NCBI GenBank assembly: GCA_029777935.1
Contig: JAKORH010000422.1
Location: 1-9,152 of the forward strand
Length of the DNA: 9,152 bases
Direction of reading: 5' to 3'
Origin: Pseudomonadota bacterium
Lineage (GTDB): Bacteria > Pseudomonadota > Gammaproteobacteria > Burkholderiales > Burkholderiaceae
Shown here: in pieces, positions 1 through 5,396 of the stretch
Numbering within the stretch: the stretch's first letter is position 1
Layout of the letters: each line of letters opens with the position of its first letter
Translations under genes and position numbers: made by a program
The notes under the pieces: model-generated
The model's input: the letters and a program-made list of their open reading frames with translations, nothing else
Told to the model about the DNA's origin: nothing
Databases searched by the model: none

Positions 1-231
1 CTCGACCCGGAGATGATCAAGGAAGTGCTCGACGTGATGATCGAGCTGGCCCGCGGTGGCATGACGATGATCTGCGTCACGCACGAGATGGGCTTCGCCA
101 AGGCGGTCGCCGACCGCGTGATCTTCATGGACCAGGGCCAGATCGTCGAGCAGGGCGATCCGCACGATTTCTTCAGCAATCCCAAGAGCGACCGCACCAG
201 GGACTTCCTGTCGAAGATCCTCGGGCATTGA
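1..231 (+). CDS. gltL: GltL-type amino-acid ABC transporter ATPase, 3' fragment
   Basis: This is the C-terminal 76 codons of a polar amino-acid (glutamate/aspartate type) ABC importer ATPase, which hydrolyses ATP on the cytoplasmic face of a GltJK-like permease. The frame is open from base 1 and starts inside the D-loop (L-D-P-E-M, fragment residues 1-5). The switch (H-loop) histidine is His28 in the context CVTHEMGF. It is followed by the usual [15 protein letters not shown] strand and a tail [18 protein letters not shown]. That tail matches my memory of E. coli GltL better than GlnQ. Walker A, the signature motif and Walker B lie upstream of the window. The stop is TGA at 229-231, and the next gene starts 129 bp later behind its own Shine-Dalgarno sequence, so it is probably not part of the downstream locus. 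The family is certain; the substrate, and so the symbol, is less so. Confidence 0.93.
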   Translation, partial: LDPEMIKEVLDVMIELARGGMTMICVTHEMGFAKAVADRVIFMDQGQIVEQGDPHDFFSNPKSDRTRDFLSKILGH

Positions 232-261
232 CGCGCGGCGTCGGCTTGCCCGTTCCTTGAT

Positions 262-276
262 GCGAATCAGATTCGC
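262..276. promoter_or_regulatory. 15-bp perfect dyad (7-1-7), possible operator
   Basis: GCGAATC-A-GATTCGC is a perfect inverted repeat with a single central base, in the 129-bp gap between the transporter gene and the SARP-like regulator gene. The 7-1-7 geometry, with GCGAAT and ATTCGC ends, recalls Fur-type operators, but the AT-rich core of a canonical Fur box is missing. The one-base centre makes a protein-binding site likelier than an RNA hairpin, and no T-tract follows. The binding factor is unknown. Confidence 0.35.
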
Positions 277-350
277 TGCCTTGTGGGGCACAGCGGCTGT
301 TCCGTAAGCTGCCCGCAGAGATGACTTCGGCAGGTCGATGCCGAAGAAGC

Positions 351-355
351 GGAGG
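351..355 (+). promoter_or_regulatory. Shine-Dalgarno site for the GTG start at 361
   Basis: GGAGG sits five bases upstream of GTG at 361. It fixes that codon as the start of the regulator, and the protein beginning there opens directly with the first strand of the winged-helix region. No other in-frame start has comparable support. Confidence 0.7.
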
Positions 356-360
356 CAGTC

Positions 361-3087
361 GTGGCCACACCGCTTGCGATCGAGTTGCTGGGAACTCCGC
401 GCATCGCGCTCGGCGAGGAGTTGGCGCTGCCCACGCGCAAGTCGCTGGCGCTGCTCGCCTACCTTGCGCTCTCCGGTGCCACGCCTCGCAGCCGGCTGGC
501 GGCACTGCTCTGGAGCGAGCAGGCCGACGACGAAGCCCGCCGCAACCTGCGGCAGGAGCTGCACCGACTGCAGTCTACGCGCGCGAGCGCGTGGATCATC
601 GCGCAGGGCGACGAACTGGCGCTGCGCGCGGGTGGGCAGATCGACGTCGCGGACTTTCGCGCCGCAGTGGCCGCCGCAGACTACCCACGGCTGGCCGCGC
701 TGTACCGCGGCCCGTTGATGCAGGACTTCGAACTGAAGGGCGCGGCCGGGTTCATGGAGTGGCTGGCGGCGCACCGCGAGATGCTGGCGCAGACCTGGCG
801 CGCGGCAACGGCGACCCGCGCACGGGAACTGGAGGCGCAGGGTGATCCGCGCGGCGCGCTGACGGTCGTCCGTGAGCTGCTCGAAGCCGATCCGCTGCAG
901 GAGGCGCATCACCGCGAAGCGATCCGGCTGCTCGGGCTGCTCGGCGACCGGGACGAAGCGCTGGCGCAGTACGAGAGGCTGTGCACGCTGCTGCGGACCG
1001 AACTGGCGCTCGAGCCGCTGCCGGAAACGACCGCACTTGCGCGGCGCATCCGGCTCGCACAGCAACAGGCGGTGCCGGTCGCCATGGGTGCGACCCAGGC
1101 CGACCTGCGCGCGCCGCTGATCGGTCGCGACGACGCCTGGATGCTGCTCGGCACCGCTGGCGGCAAGCTGGCGCTGATCACCGGAGAGGCGGGTGTCGGC
1201 AAGACGCGACTGGCGGAAGAGTTCGCCGGCACGCTGGGCCCTCTGCTGCGCATCAAGGGTCACGAGATCTCGCGCGACACGCCGTTCTATCCGGTCGCCG
1301 AATCGCTGCTGTTGGCGTGGCGGGTAGACACAACGTGGTTCGAGCAGCTCGAACCGGTGTGGCAGCGGGAGGTCGCGCGGCTGCTGCCTGCGCTCGCGGG
1401 CGACGACGAGCGCAGCGAACTGCCGGCCGCCGAGGCGCGCGGCCGCTTTCTCGAGGGCCTCGCCATCGCCCTGCTGACGGCGGCGCGCGGCGGCTGCCTG
1501 TTGTTCGACGATCTGCACTGGTTCGACGGCGCCAGCACGGAACTGGTGGCGCACGTCGTGCGCCGCGCTCACCGCGTGCGGCTGCTGGCGACCGCGCGCA
1601 CCGAAGACATCGACCGCAACCCGCCGCTGCACGCCGCACTCGATGCGCTGGGACGCGAGAACCTGCTCGTGCGCGCGGCGCTGGCGCCGCTGACCGAGAC
1701 CGAGGTGCTGGCGCTGGTGCGTGCGCTGTCGGGCAGCAGCAGCGCCACGGTCTTCGCGCGCCGGCTGCACGCGGCCACCGCGGGCAACCCGCTGTTCATC
1801 CTGGAGTCGCTGCGGGACCTGTTCAGCGCCGGCGTGCTCTGGCGCGAAGAAGGGACCTGGGCCACGCCGTACGACGAGGACACGGAGGACTACCGCGAAT
1901 TGCCGCTGTCGCCGAGCGTGCGCGACGCGGTGCTGCGGCGGATCGACCGCCTCGGCGAAGGCGTGCGACGCCTGCTCGAGGCCGGCAGCCTCGCCGGCGA
2001 CGGCTTCGCGCTGGACTGGATCGGAGCGTGCACGGCGCTGTCGGAGCTCGAGCTGGTCGACGCCGCCGACCGCGCCGTACATGCCAATCTGCTGCGGGAA
2101 TCCGGTGGCGGCTATCGGTTTGCGCACGACCTGATCCGCCGTTCTCTCGACGATTCGCTGACCGCCGAGCGGCGCCGGCTGCTGCATCGGCGCCTCGCGG
2201 CGGCGATGGATTCCTCTGGAGCGCCACCCGCCGACGTGGCGCGCCATCTCGAATCCGGCGGGCGGCGCGCGGAAGCGATCGCGTATCGCGTTCACGCGGC
2301 CGAAGCTGCCGCGCACATATATGCGTTGCCGGAGGCGCTGGCGCAGTACGACGCGGCGCTTGGCGATGGCGCCGCCGGCGCGCAGGCCTTTCGCATCGAG
2401 TCGGCGCGCGTCGAGCTGTTCCGCAATCTCGGCGACGACGCGGAACGGCAGGCGGCGCTCGCCGCGATGGAGCGGCTCGCCGCGTCGATCGACGATGCGA
2501 CCGTGCACGCGGAGCTGGCCGTCAAGCGCACCGTCGACCATTTCGAGCATGACCGGTACGACGACGCGCTGCGCACGGCGCAAGACGCCCTCGCCGCGCT
2601 GCGCGGACGCATCGATGCCGCAGGCGAAGCGGCGCTGCTGCTTGAACTGGGCGCCACGTTGAAGGCGCTCGGGCGCCTCGACGACGCGGAGGCGCAGCTG
2701 TCGATCGCGATGGACCGTTACCGCGACGTGTCGCTGCTGAAGTACGCCAATTGCGCCTACTGGCTGTGCCAGTGCGCGATCGCGCGCGGTGATCTCACGC
2801 GGGCCGAGAATCTGTGCGACCTCTCTCTTGACGCTACCGAGCGAGCCGGCTACCGCCGCGGACATGCGCTGTCGCTGGCCGCCAGCGCCGAACTGGCGTT
2901 CCGCCGGGACGACTCGGCGGCCGGCCTCGATCGGCTGGAGCGCGCGTATCGCGAAGCGTGCGAAATCGGCAGCCTGCCGCTGCAACAGGGGTTCCTGCAC
3001 GCGCTGATCGAACGCCTGAGTCAGTGCGGCCGCAGCGACGAAGTCGAGCAGCGCGGCCGCGAACTGGCCGCACTGCAGGCGCACTGA
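361..3087 (+). CDS. SARP/AfsR-like regulator: winged helix + BTAD + P-loop ATPase + TPR-like tail
   Basis: This is a 908-residue cytosolic transcriptional regulator with a GTG start. Residues 1-90 resemble the compact OmpR/SARP winged helix (LAIELLGTPRIALGEELALP, then R-S-R-L-A-A-L-L-W and R-R-N-L-R-Q-E-L-H-R-L). Residues about 95-235 fit the bacterial transcriptional activation domain (BTAD), with the typical DFELKGAAGFMEWLAAHRE and D-P-L-Q-E-A-H-H-R-E-A-I-R-L segments. An AAA_16/STAND-like ATPase follows: Walker A GEAGVGKT at 275-282 and Walker B GCLLFDD at 378-384, followed by LHWFD. From about residue 630 the protein is alanine-rich and helical with degenerate TPR-like units (for example ALPEALAQYDAAL and LGRLDDAEAQLSIAM). 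No C-terminal LuxR HTH is visible, so DNA binding should lie at the N terminus. The family binds direct repeats at 11- or 22-bp spacing; such an array lies 43 bp downstream of the stop. The inducing signal is unknown. Domain calls are strong; control of the adjacent genes is inference. Confidence 0.93.
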   Translation: MATPLAIELLGTPRIALGEELALPTRKSLALLAYLALSGATPRSRLAALLWSEQADDEARRNLRQELHRLQSTRASAWIIAQGDELALRAGGQIDVADFRAAVAAADYPRLAALYRGPLMQDFELKGAAGFMEWLAAHREMLAQTWRAATATRARELEAQGDPRGALTVVRELLEADPLQEAHHREAIRLLGLLGDRDEALAQYERLCTLLRTELALEPLPETTALARRIRLAQQQAVPVAMGATQADLRAPLIGRDDAWMLLGTAGGKLALITGEAGVGKTRLAEEFAGTLGPLLRIKGHEISRDTPFYPVAESLLLAWRVDTTWFEQLEPVWQREVARLLPALAGDDERSELPAAEARGRFLEGLAIALLTAARGGCLLFDDLHWFDGASTELVAHVVRRAHRVRLLATARTEDIDRNPPLHAALDALGRENLLVRAALAPLTETEVLALVRALSGSSSATVFARRLHAATAGNPLFILESLRDLFSAGVLWREEGTWATPYDEDTEDYRELPLSPSVRDAVLRRIDRLGEGVRRLLEAGSLAGDGFALDWIGACTALSELELVDAADRAVHANLLRESGGGYRFAHDLIRRSLDDSLTAERRRLLHRRLAAAMDSSGAPPADVARHLESGGRRAEAIAYRVHAAEAAAHIYALPEALAQYDAALGDGAAGAQAFRIESARVELFRNLGDDAERQAALAAMERLAASIDDATVHAELAVKRTVDHFEHDRYDDALRTAQDALAALRGRIDAAGEAALLLELGATLKALGRLDDAEAQLSIAMDRYRDVSLLKYANCAYWLCQCAIARGDLTRAENLCDLSLDATERAGYRRGHALSLAASAELAFRRDDSAAGLDRLERAYREACEIGSLPLQQGFLHALIERLSQCGRSDEVEQRGRELAALQAH

Positions 3088-3097
3088 GCGCATCGCA

Positions 3098-3116
3098 GTC
3101 CGCTGCGCAAGCGGAC
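3098..3116 (+). terminator. Stem-loop 11 bp after the regulator stop codon
   Basis: GTCCGCT-GCGCA-AGCGGAC forms a perfect 7-bp GC-rich stem with a 5-base loop right after the regulator gene. No T-tract follows (GCTCACCC comes next), so it is not a classical intrinsic terminator. It may instead be an mRNA 3'-end stabiliser or attenuating hairpin. Its place between the regulator and the repeat array suggests that transcripts are separated here. Confidence 0.4.
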
Positions 3117-3130
3117 GCTCACCCTCGGGT

Positions 3131-3174
3131 CTTGTAACGCGCAGCCCGTGCGTTTGTGGCGCGTTTGTAACGGT
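3131..3174 (+). promoter_or_regulatory. Putative SARP operator: direct repeats on an 11-bp grid
   Basis: Split into 11-mers, the segment reads CTTGTAACGCG (3131), CAGCCCGTGCG (3142), TTTGTGGCGCG (3153) and TTTGTAACGGT (3164). The first, third and fourth share YTTGTRRCG; the second does not match. The repeats start at offsets 0, 22 and 33, that is two turns and then one turn of the helix. SARP proteins are known to bind heptameric direct repeats separated by 11 or 22 bp beside the promoter. The array lies 43 bp after a SARP-like gene and 178 bp before the strongly ribosome-bound GTG at 3309. The repeat geometry is directly visible; which protein binds it is inferred. Confidence 0.6.
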
Positions 3175-3182
3175 GCGACGCC

Positions 3183-3188
3183 TAGTGT
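3183..3188 (+). promoter_or_regulatory. Possible -10 element downstream of the 11-bp repeats
   Basis: TAGTGT keeps the three most important sigma-70 -10 positions (T1, A2, T6) and starts 11 bp after the last repeat ends at 3171. There is no good TTGACA element at standard spacing, which fits an activator-dependent promoter of the SARP type. The published spacing from the last SARP repeat to the -10 is nearer 8 bp, so the fit is approximate. It implies a transcript start near 3195. Confidence 0.28.
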
Positions 3189-3206
3189 GTGCCTCGTGCC
3201 GCACCG

Positions 3207-3278
3207 ATGCATCGGACTTCGAAACCGAAGAAGACCGCGCGCAAGAAGAAGCATCCGCCGAAGCCGAACGGGGGATGA
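3207..3278 (+). CDS. Possible 23-residue lysine-rich leader peptide
   Basis: An ATG-initiated micro-ORF has 23 sense codons and a TGA at 3276-3278. The peptide contains seven Lys (6, 8, 9, 13, 14, 15, 19), two Arg, two His, four Pro and no acidic residue; its core reads KPKKTARKKKHPPKP. Most codons end in G or C, as in neighbouring genes. No clear Shine-Dalgarno sequence precedes it. An in-frame GTG at 3189 is an alternative start, bounded upstream by TAG at 3183. It lies between the putative promoter and the first gene of the exported-protein run, so it could be a leader peptide, a tiny nucleic-acid-binding protein, or chance. The call is tentative. Confidence 0.3.
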   Translation: MHRTSKPKKTARKKKHPPKPNGG

Positions 3279-3296
3279 GTGCGACGCTTCGTGGCG

Positions 3297-3302
3297 AGGA
3301 GG
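3297..3302 (+). promoter_or_regulatory. Strong Shine-Dalgarno site deciding the GTG start at 3309
   Basis: AGGAGG with a six-base spacer precedes GTG at 3309. An in-frame ATG at 3279 would add ten residues (MRRFVARRCP) and bury this site inside the gene, so 3309 is preferred. Starting there also gives a clean Sec signal peptide. Confidence 0.75.
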
Positions 3303-3308
3303 TGTCCC

Positions 3309-3866
3309 GTGCGTTGTCTTCTGTCGTCGATTCTCGCGCTCGCAGCGCTCGCGTCGAACGCAGTCGCGCAGACCGTGCCGCCGTTTCCTGCGGGCGCGCT
3401 CGAGACCGAGGCGCGGCTCATGACGAGGGTTGGGCCGCAAACGCGCGACTGGATCAGGCAGGAGGCGACGCGCGAACTGGCCGCCGGCGCGGTGTCGCGG
3501 GAAGCCGCGAAGAAAGCGGCAGCCAGCTACAGGAGTTTCGGCGGCTTGGGCGACGGCGACATCGAAGCCCTCGCGTTCCTCGTGATGACGGCGGCCGCGA
3601 AGTCCGCGCAGGAGGACCTGAAGACGATCATGGGTCACGTGAAGCAGATCAACGAACCTGAAATGACCCGGAAGATGAGTCGCAGCGGCAGACCCGACTT
3701 TCCGATGGCGCTCTTGTCCCGGCCGATGCCGTGCGAAGAAGTCGACGCCGACTACGCCTGCGCTTCCCGCATCGCAGTGGATCGCGCGCTCCGCCACTGC
3801 GTATCTGAAACCGTGGTTTCACACCGTCTCCTTCGTCTGCCGAGGTCCGCATGTTCCCGCTGCTGA
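3309..3866 (+). CDS. Exported helical protein of unknown function
   Basis: This is a 185-residue protein from GTG 3309. Residues 1-20 are a Sec signal peptide (hydrophobic LLSSILALAALASNAVA, cleavage likely after AVA at 20), so it should be periplasmic or secreted. Residues 30-125 are charged and helix-forming (TRDWIRQEATRELAAG, REAAKKAAASYRSF, KSAQEDLKTIMGHVKQINE). I recognise no family. It is the first gene of the co-directional run behind the 11-bp repeats, and its end overlaps the next start by 16 bp, suggesting coupled translation. The last 25 or so codons look less constrained, with weaker G/C third positions and a reading rich in Arg, Ser and Cys. The true functional end may therefore be near residue 160, or an indel may have extended the frame. 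Export is well supported; function is unknown. Confidence 0.72.
   Translation: MRCLLSSILALAALASNAVAQTVPPFPAGALETEARLMTRVGPQTRDWIRQEATRELAAGAVSREAAKKAAASYRSFGGLGDGDIEALAFLVMTAAAKSAQEDLKTIMGHVKQINEPEMTRKMSRSGRPDFPMALLSRPMPCEEVDADYACASRIAVDRALRHCVSETVVSHRLLRLPRSACSRC
3806..3821. repeat. 16-bp perfect inverted repeat
   Basis: TGAAACC-GT-GGTTTCA lies 30 bp before the ATG at 3851, inside the last codons of the preceding gene. It could be an operator for an internal promoter or a short hairpin (6-bp stem, 4-base loop) affecting the overlapping start. It stands out from its GC-rich surroundings by its A/T-rich arms. No T-tract follows. Confidence 0.4.
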
Positions 3867-4360
3867 AGCGTCTGGGTGTTGCGCTGCTCCTTGCCGCGAT
3901 CGCCGTGTCGGCCAGCGCCGGGCAGACGGCGCGGTTCGCGCTGACCGAAGTCATGGCCGCGGCCAGGAAATGGCAGCCCGATGCCGTGCTGGTCAGCCTG
4001 TCGAGCACGAAAGCCCAGCTCGACGGCACAGCGTCCGAGTGGAGGTACAGCTTCTATTCACCCGCGACGCAGAAGCGCTGCGTGGTCACCGCGCGCGGCA
4101 AGGAAGCCACGGCCAGGGAGGTGCGGCTGGGCTACGACACGGAGCCGCTCGGCGAATTCGTCGACAGCGACAAGGCCGGCCAGGTCGCCGCCGGCAACGG
4201 CATCAAGGGCGAACTGTCGTCGATGGCTGTCAAGCACTGGGGCTCCGGCAAGAGCGCGGGCGTGTTCTGGATCGTCAGCAGCGCACTGGGCAAGGGCAAT
4301 CCGACCGTGTTCATCGTCGCCAAGACCGGCCAGTTCGCGAGCCGGGTCGCGCAGGAATGA
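3851..4360 (+). CDS. Small exported protein of unknown function
   Basis: This is a 169-residue protein. The start is supported by GAGG five bases before ATG 3851, overlapping the previous gene by 16 bp. Residues 1-23 form a signal peptide (KRLGVALLLAAIAVSASA, cleavage after ASA). The mature part is about 146 residues with no cysteine other than Cys77. It alternates short helices and strands: ALTEVMAAARKWQPDAVLVS, SEWRYSFYSPATQKRCVVTA, and near the C terminus AGVFWIVSSALGKGNPTVFI followed by A-K-T-G-Q-F. The helix, then 'W-P-D-A-LV', then 'W-Y-FYSP' pattern is loosely reminiscent of PepSY-like periplasmic domains, but I cannot assign it. Its place in the run suggests a periplasmic partner of the other exported proteins. 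A 63-bp gap separates it from the next gene. Confidence 0.8.
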   Translation: MFPLLKRLGVALLLAAIAVSASAGQTARFALTEVMAAARKWQPDAVLVSLSSTKAQLDGTASEWRYSFYSPATQKRCVVTARGKEATAREVRLGYDTEPLGEFVDSDKAGQVAAGNGIKGELSSMAVKHWGSGKSAGVFWIVSSALGKGNPTVFIVAKTGQFASRVAQE

Positions 4361-4423
4361 GCCGAGTGATGTGGCGAGAGCAGGCCGGCGAACACGTATC
4401 GACGGTCACCCAGGGAATTGTCA

Positions 4424-4621
4424 ATGGGCGTGGAGAACACCGCGATGGAGCGTCTGCAGAACGCGAAACTGAGGGTCGATCTGATCGTGCAGAACGGCGT
4501 CTGGCGCGCGGTCGTCGAGCACGACGGTCGTTGCCGCGAGATGGAAGGTCTGCAGGAACTGATTCGCTACCTGCAGGGTCTGGGGCCGGCTGCGGAGCGG
4601 CCGCCACGCGGATTGCGCTGA
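4424..4621 (+). CDS. 65-residue cytosolic protein of unknown function
   Basis: A small protein without signal peptide or membrane segment. ATG 4424 is chosen because AGGGA lies seven bases upstream. TTG 4418 is too close to that site; ATG 4445 (58 residues, with GGAG nine bases upstream) remains possible. The core is a likely beta-hairpin followed by a helix: LRVDLIVQNGVWRAVVEHDG, then R-C-R-E-M-E-G-L-Q-E-L-I-R-Y-L. The alternating hydrophobic strand pattern and Trp look like a genuine folded mini-protein, not a random frame. It is the only non-exported member of the run after the regulator, and could be an adaptor or regulatory partner. Family not recognised. Confidence 0.62.
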   Translation: MGVENTAMERLQNAKLRVDLIVQNGVWRAVVEHDGRCREMEGLQELIRYLQGLGPAAERPPRGLR

Positions 4622-4718
4622 ATCTTCTCGACAAAGGACTCACCGATGTCGTCCGCTGCGAGTTCAACAACCGCTAGCACGGCGCACTGCGGCCGGCGAT
4701 CCGGCACAGGAGGGAGCA

Positions 4719-5381
4719 ATGAGTGACGCCATCGGAATCCGGTCTTCAAAGCCCGCGGCGACGCTGGCCGTCGCGATACTGCTGGCGTTGCCCTCGCACG
4801 CATTTGCCGCCGGAGCGACGGTGCCGTCCGGTGCGGTCACGGCGGCGCCGAATGTCATCAAGTACACGCCCAATCTATCGGTCGCCACGCTGGCGGATCG
4901 GCCGAGTACCGATCTGGTCGAGCTGTCGGATGGGCGCCGCGTGCCGCTGGGCGATGTGCGCCGCCTCGCAGCGGCGGTGCAGAACGCGCGTGCCGCGCGC
5001 GGGCCGCACGTGCTGCCGGCGCTCGCGGCCAGGCCCGCCGCGACCGGAACGCCGGTCAGCAACGCGAGCGATCTGGCCGCGGCGCTGAAGCGCGGCGATC
5101 AGGAAACGGTCGTGCTGCCTTCCGGCCGCCGCGCCACCGTCGCGCAACTGCGCGTGGCCAAGGAACTCGCCGACCGGCAGGCGGGGCGATCGGTCGCGAG
5201 GCCGGTGCAGCGTGCCAACCTGTCGGGGCCGGCCGTGAAGGTGACCGCGCAGACCGACTTCAAGACGCTGCTGAATCAGCCGGATTCGACCGTGCTCGAG
5301 TCGCCGCAAGGCACGCGCGTGACGGTCGGCGAAATCAAGCAGTACTTCGCCCGACGGGGCAAAACGGCCATGCGCCGTTGA
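4719..5381 (+). CDS. Exported protein with three ~31-residue internal repeats
   Basis: This is a 220-residue protein with a strong AGGAGGG Shine-Dalgarno sequence four bases before ATG 4719. The N-terminal 31 residues form a signal peptide (AATLAVAILLALPSHAFAA, cleavage near AFA-A). The mature part carries three diverged repeats at about residues 53-83, 118-148 and 180-211. Each has a short helical lead, a strand of the type T-x-V-x-L-x-x-G-x-R, and a helix starting near V-x-x-L/I. The conserved cores are ELSDGRRVPLGDVRRL, VLPSGRRATVAQLRVA and ESPQGTRVTVGEIKQY. There are no cysteines, unlike the two genes that follow. The repeats suggest a modular extracytoplasmic binding or structural protein. 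It is 15 bp from the next gene, so almost certainly co-transcribed. No family recognised. Confidence 0.82.
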   Translation: MSDAIGIRSSKPAATLAVAILLALPSHAFAAGATVPSGAVTAAPNVIKYTPNLSVATLADRPSTDLVELSDGRRVPLGDVRRLAAAVQNARAARGPHVLPALAARPAATGTPVSNASDLAAALKRGDQETVVLPSGRRATVAQLRVAKELADRQAGRSVARPVQRANLSGPAVKVTAQTDFKTLLNQPDSTVLESPQGTRVTVGEIKQYFARRGKTAMRR

Positions 5382-5396
5382 CTCGAAGGCCGGATC

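Noticed and set aside
981..2552. A 523-codon plus-strand frame inside the regulator gene
   Set aside because: It is an Arg/Ala/Gly-rich shadow frame. The 361-3087 frame carries the Walker motifs and BTAD.
3021..3797. A 258-codon open frame on the minus strand
   Set aside because: It would span the regulator end, the repeat array and an exported-protein gene. The sequence is low-complexity Arg/His-rich and no Shine-Dalgarno site or domain was seen.
4692..4705. Small hairpin GCCGG-CGAT-CCGGC before the Shine-Dalgarno site of the gene at 4719
   Set aside because: A five-bp GC stem is expected by chance in this composition and has no T-tract.
4646..4726. A 26-residue Ser/Thr/Gly-rich micro-ORF preceded by AAAGGA and overlapping the ATG at 4719
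   Set aside because: The upstream site is plausible, but the composition is low-complexity and the overlap contains the strong Shine-Dalgarno site of the next gene. Chance is the simpler explanation.
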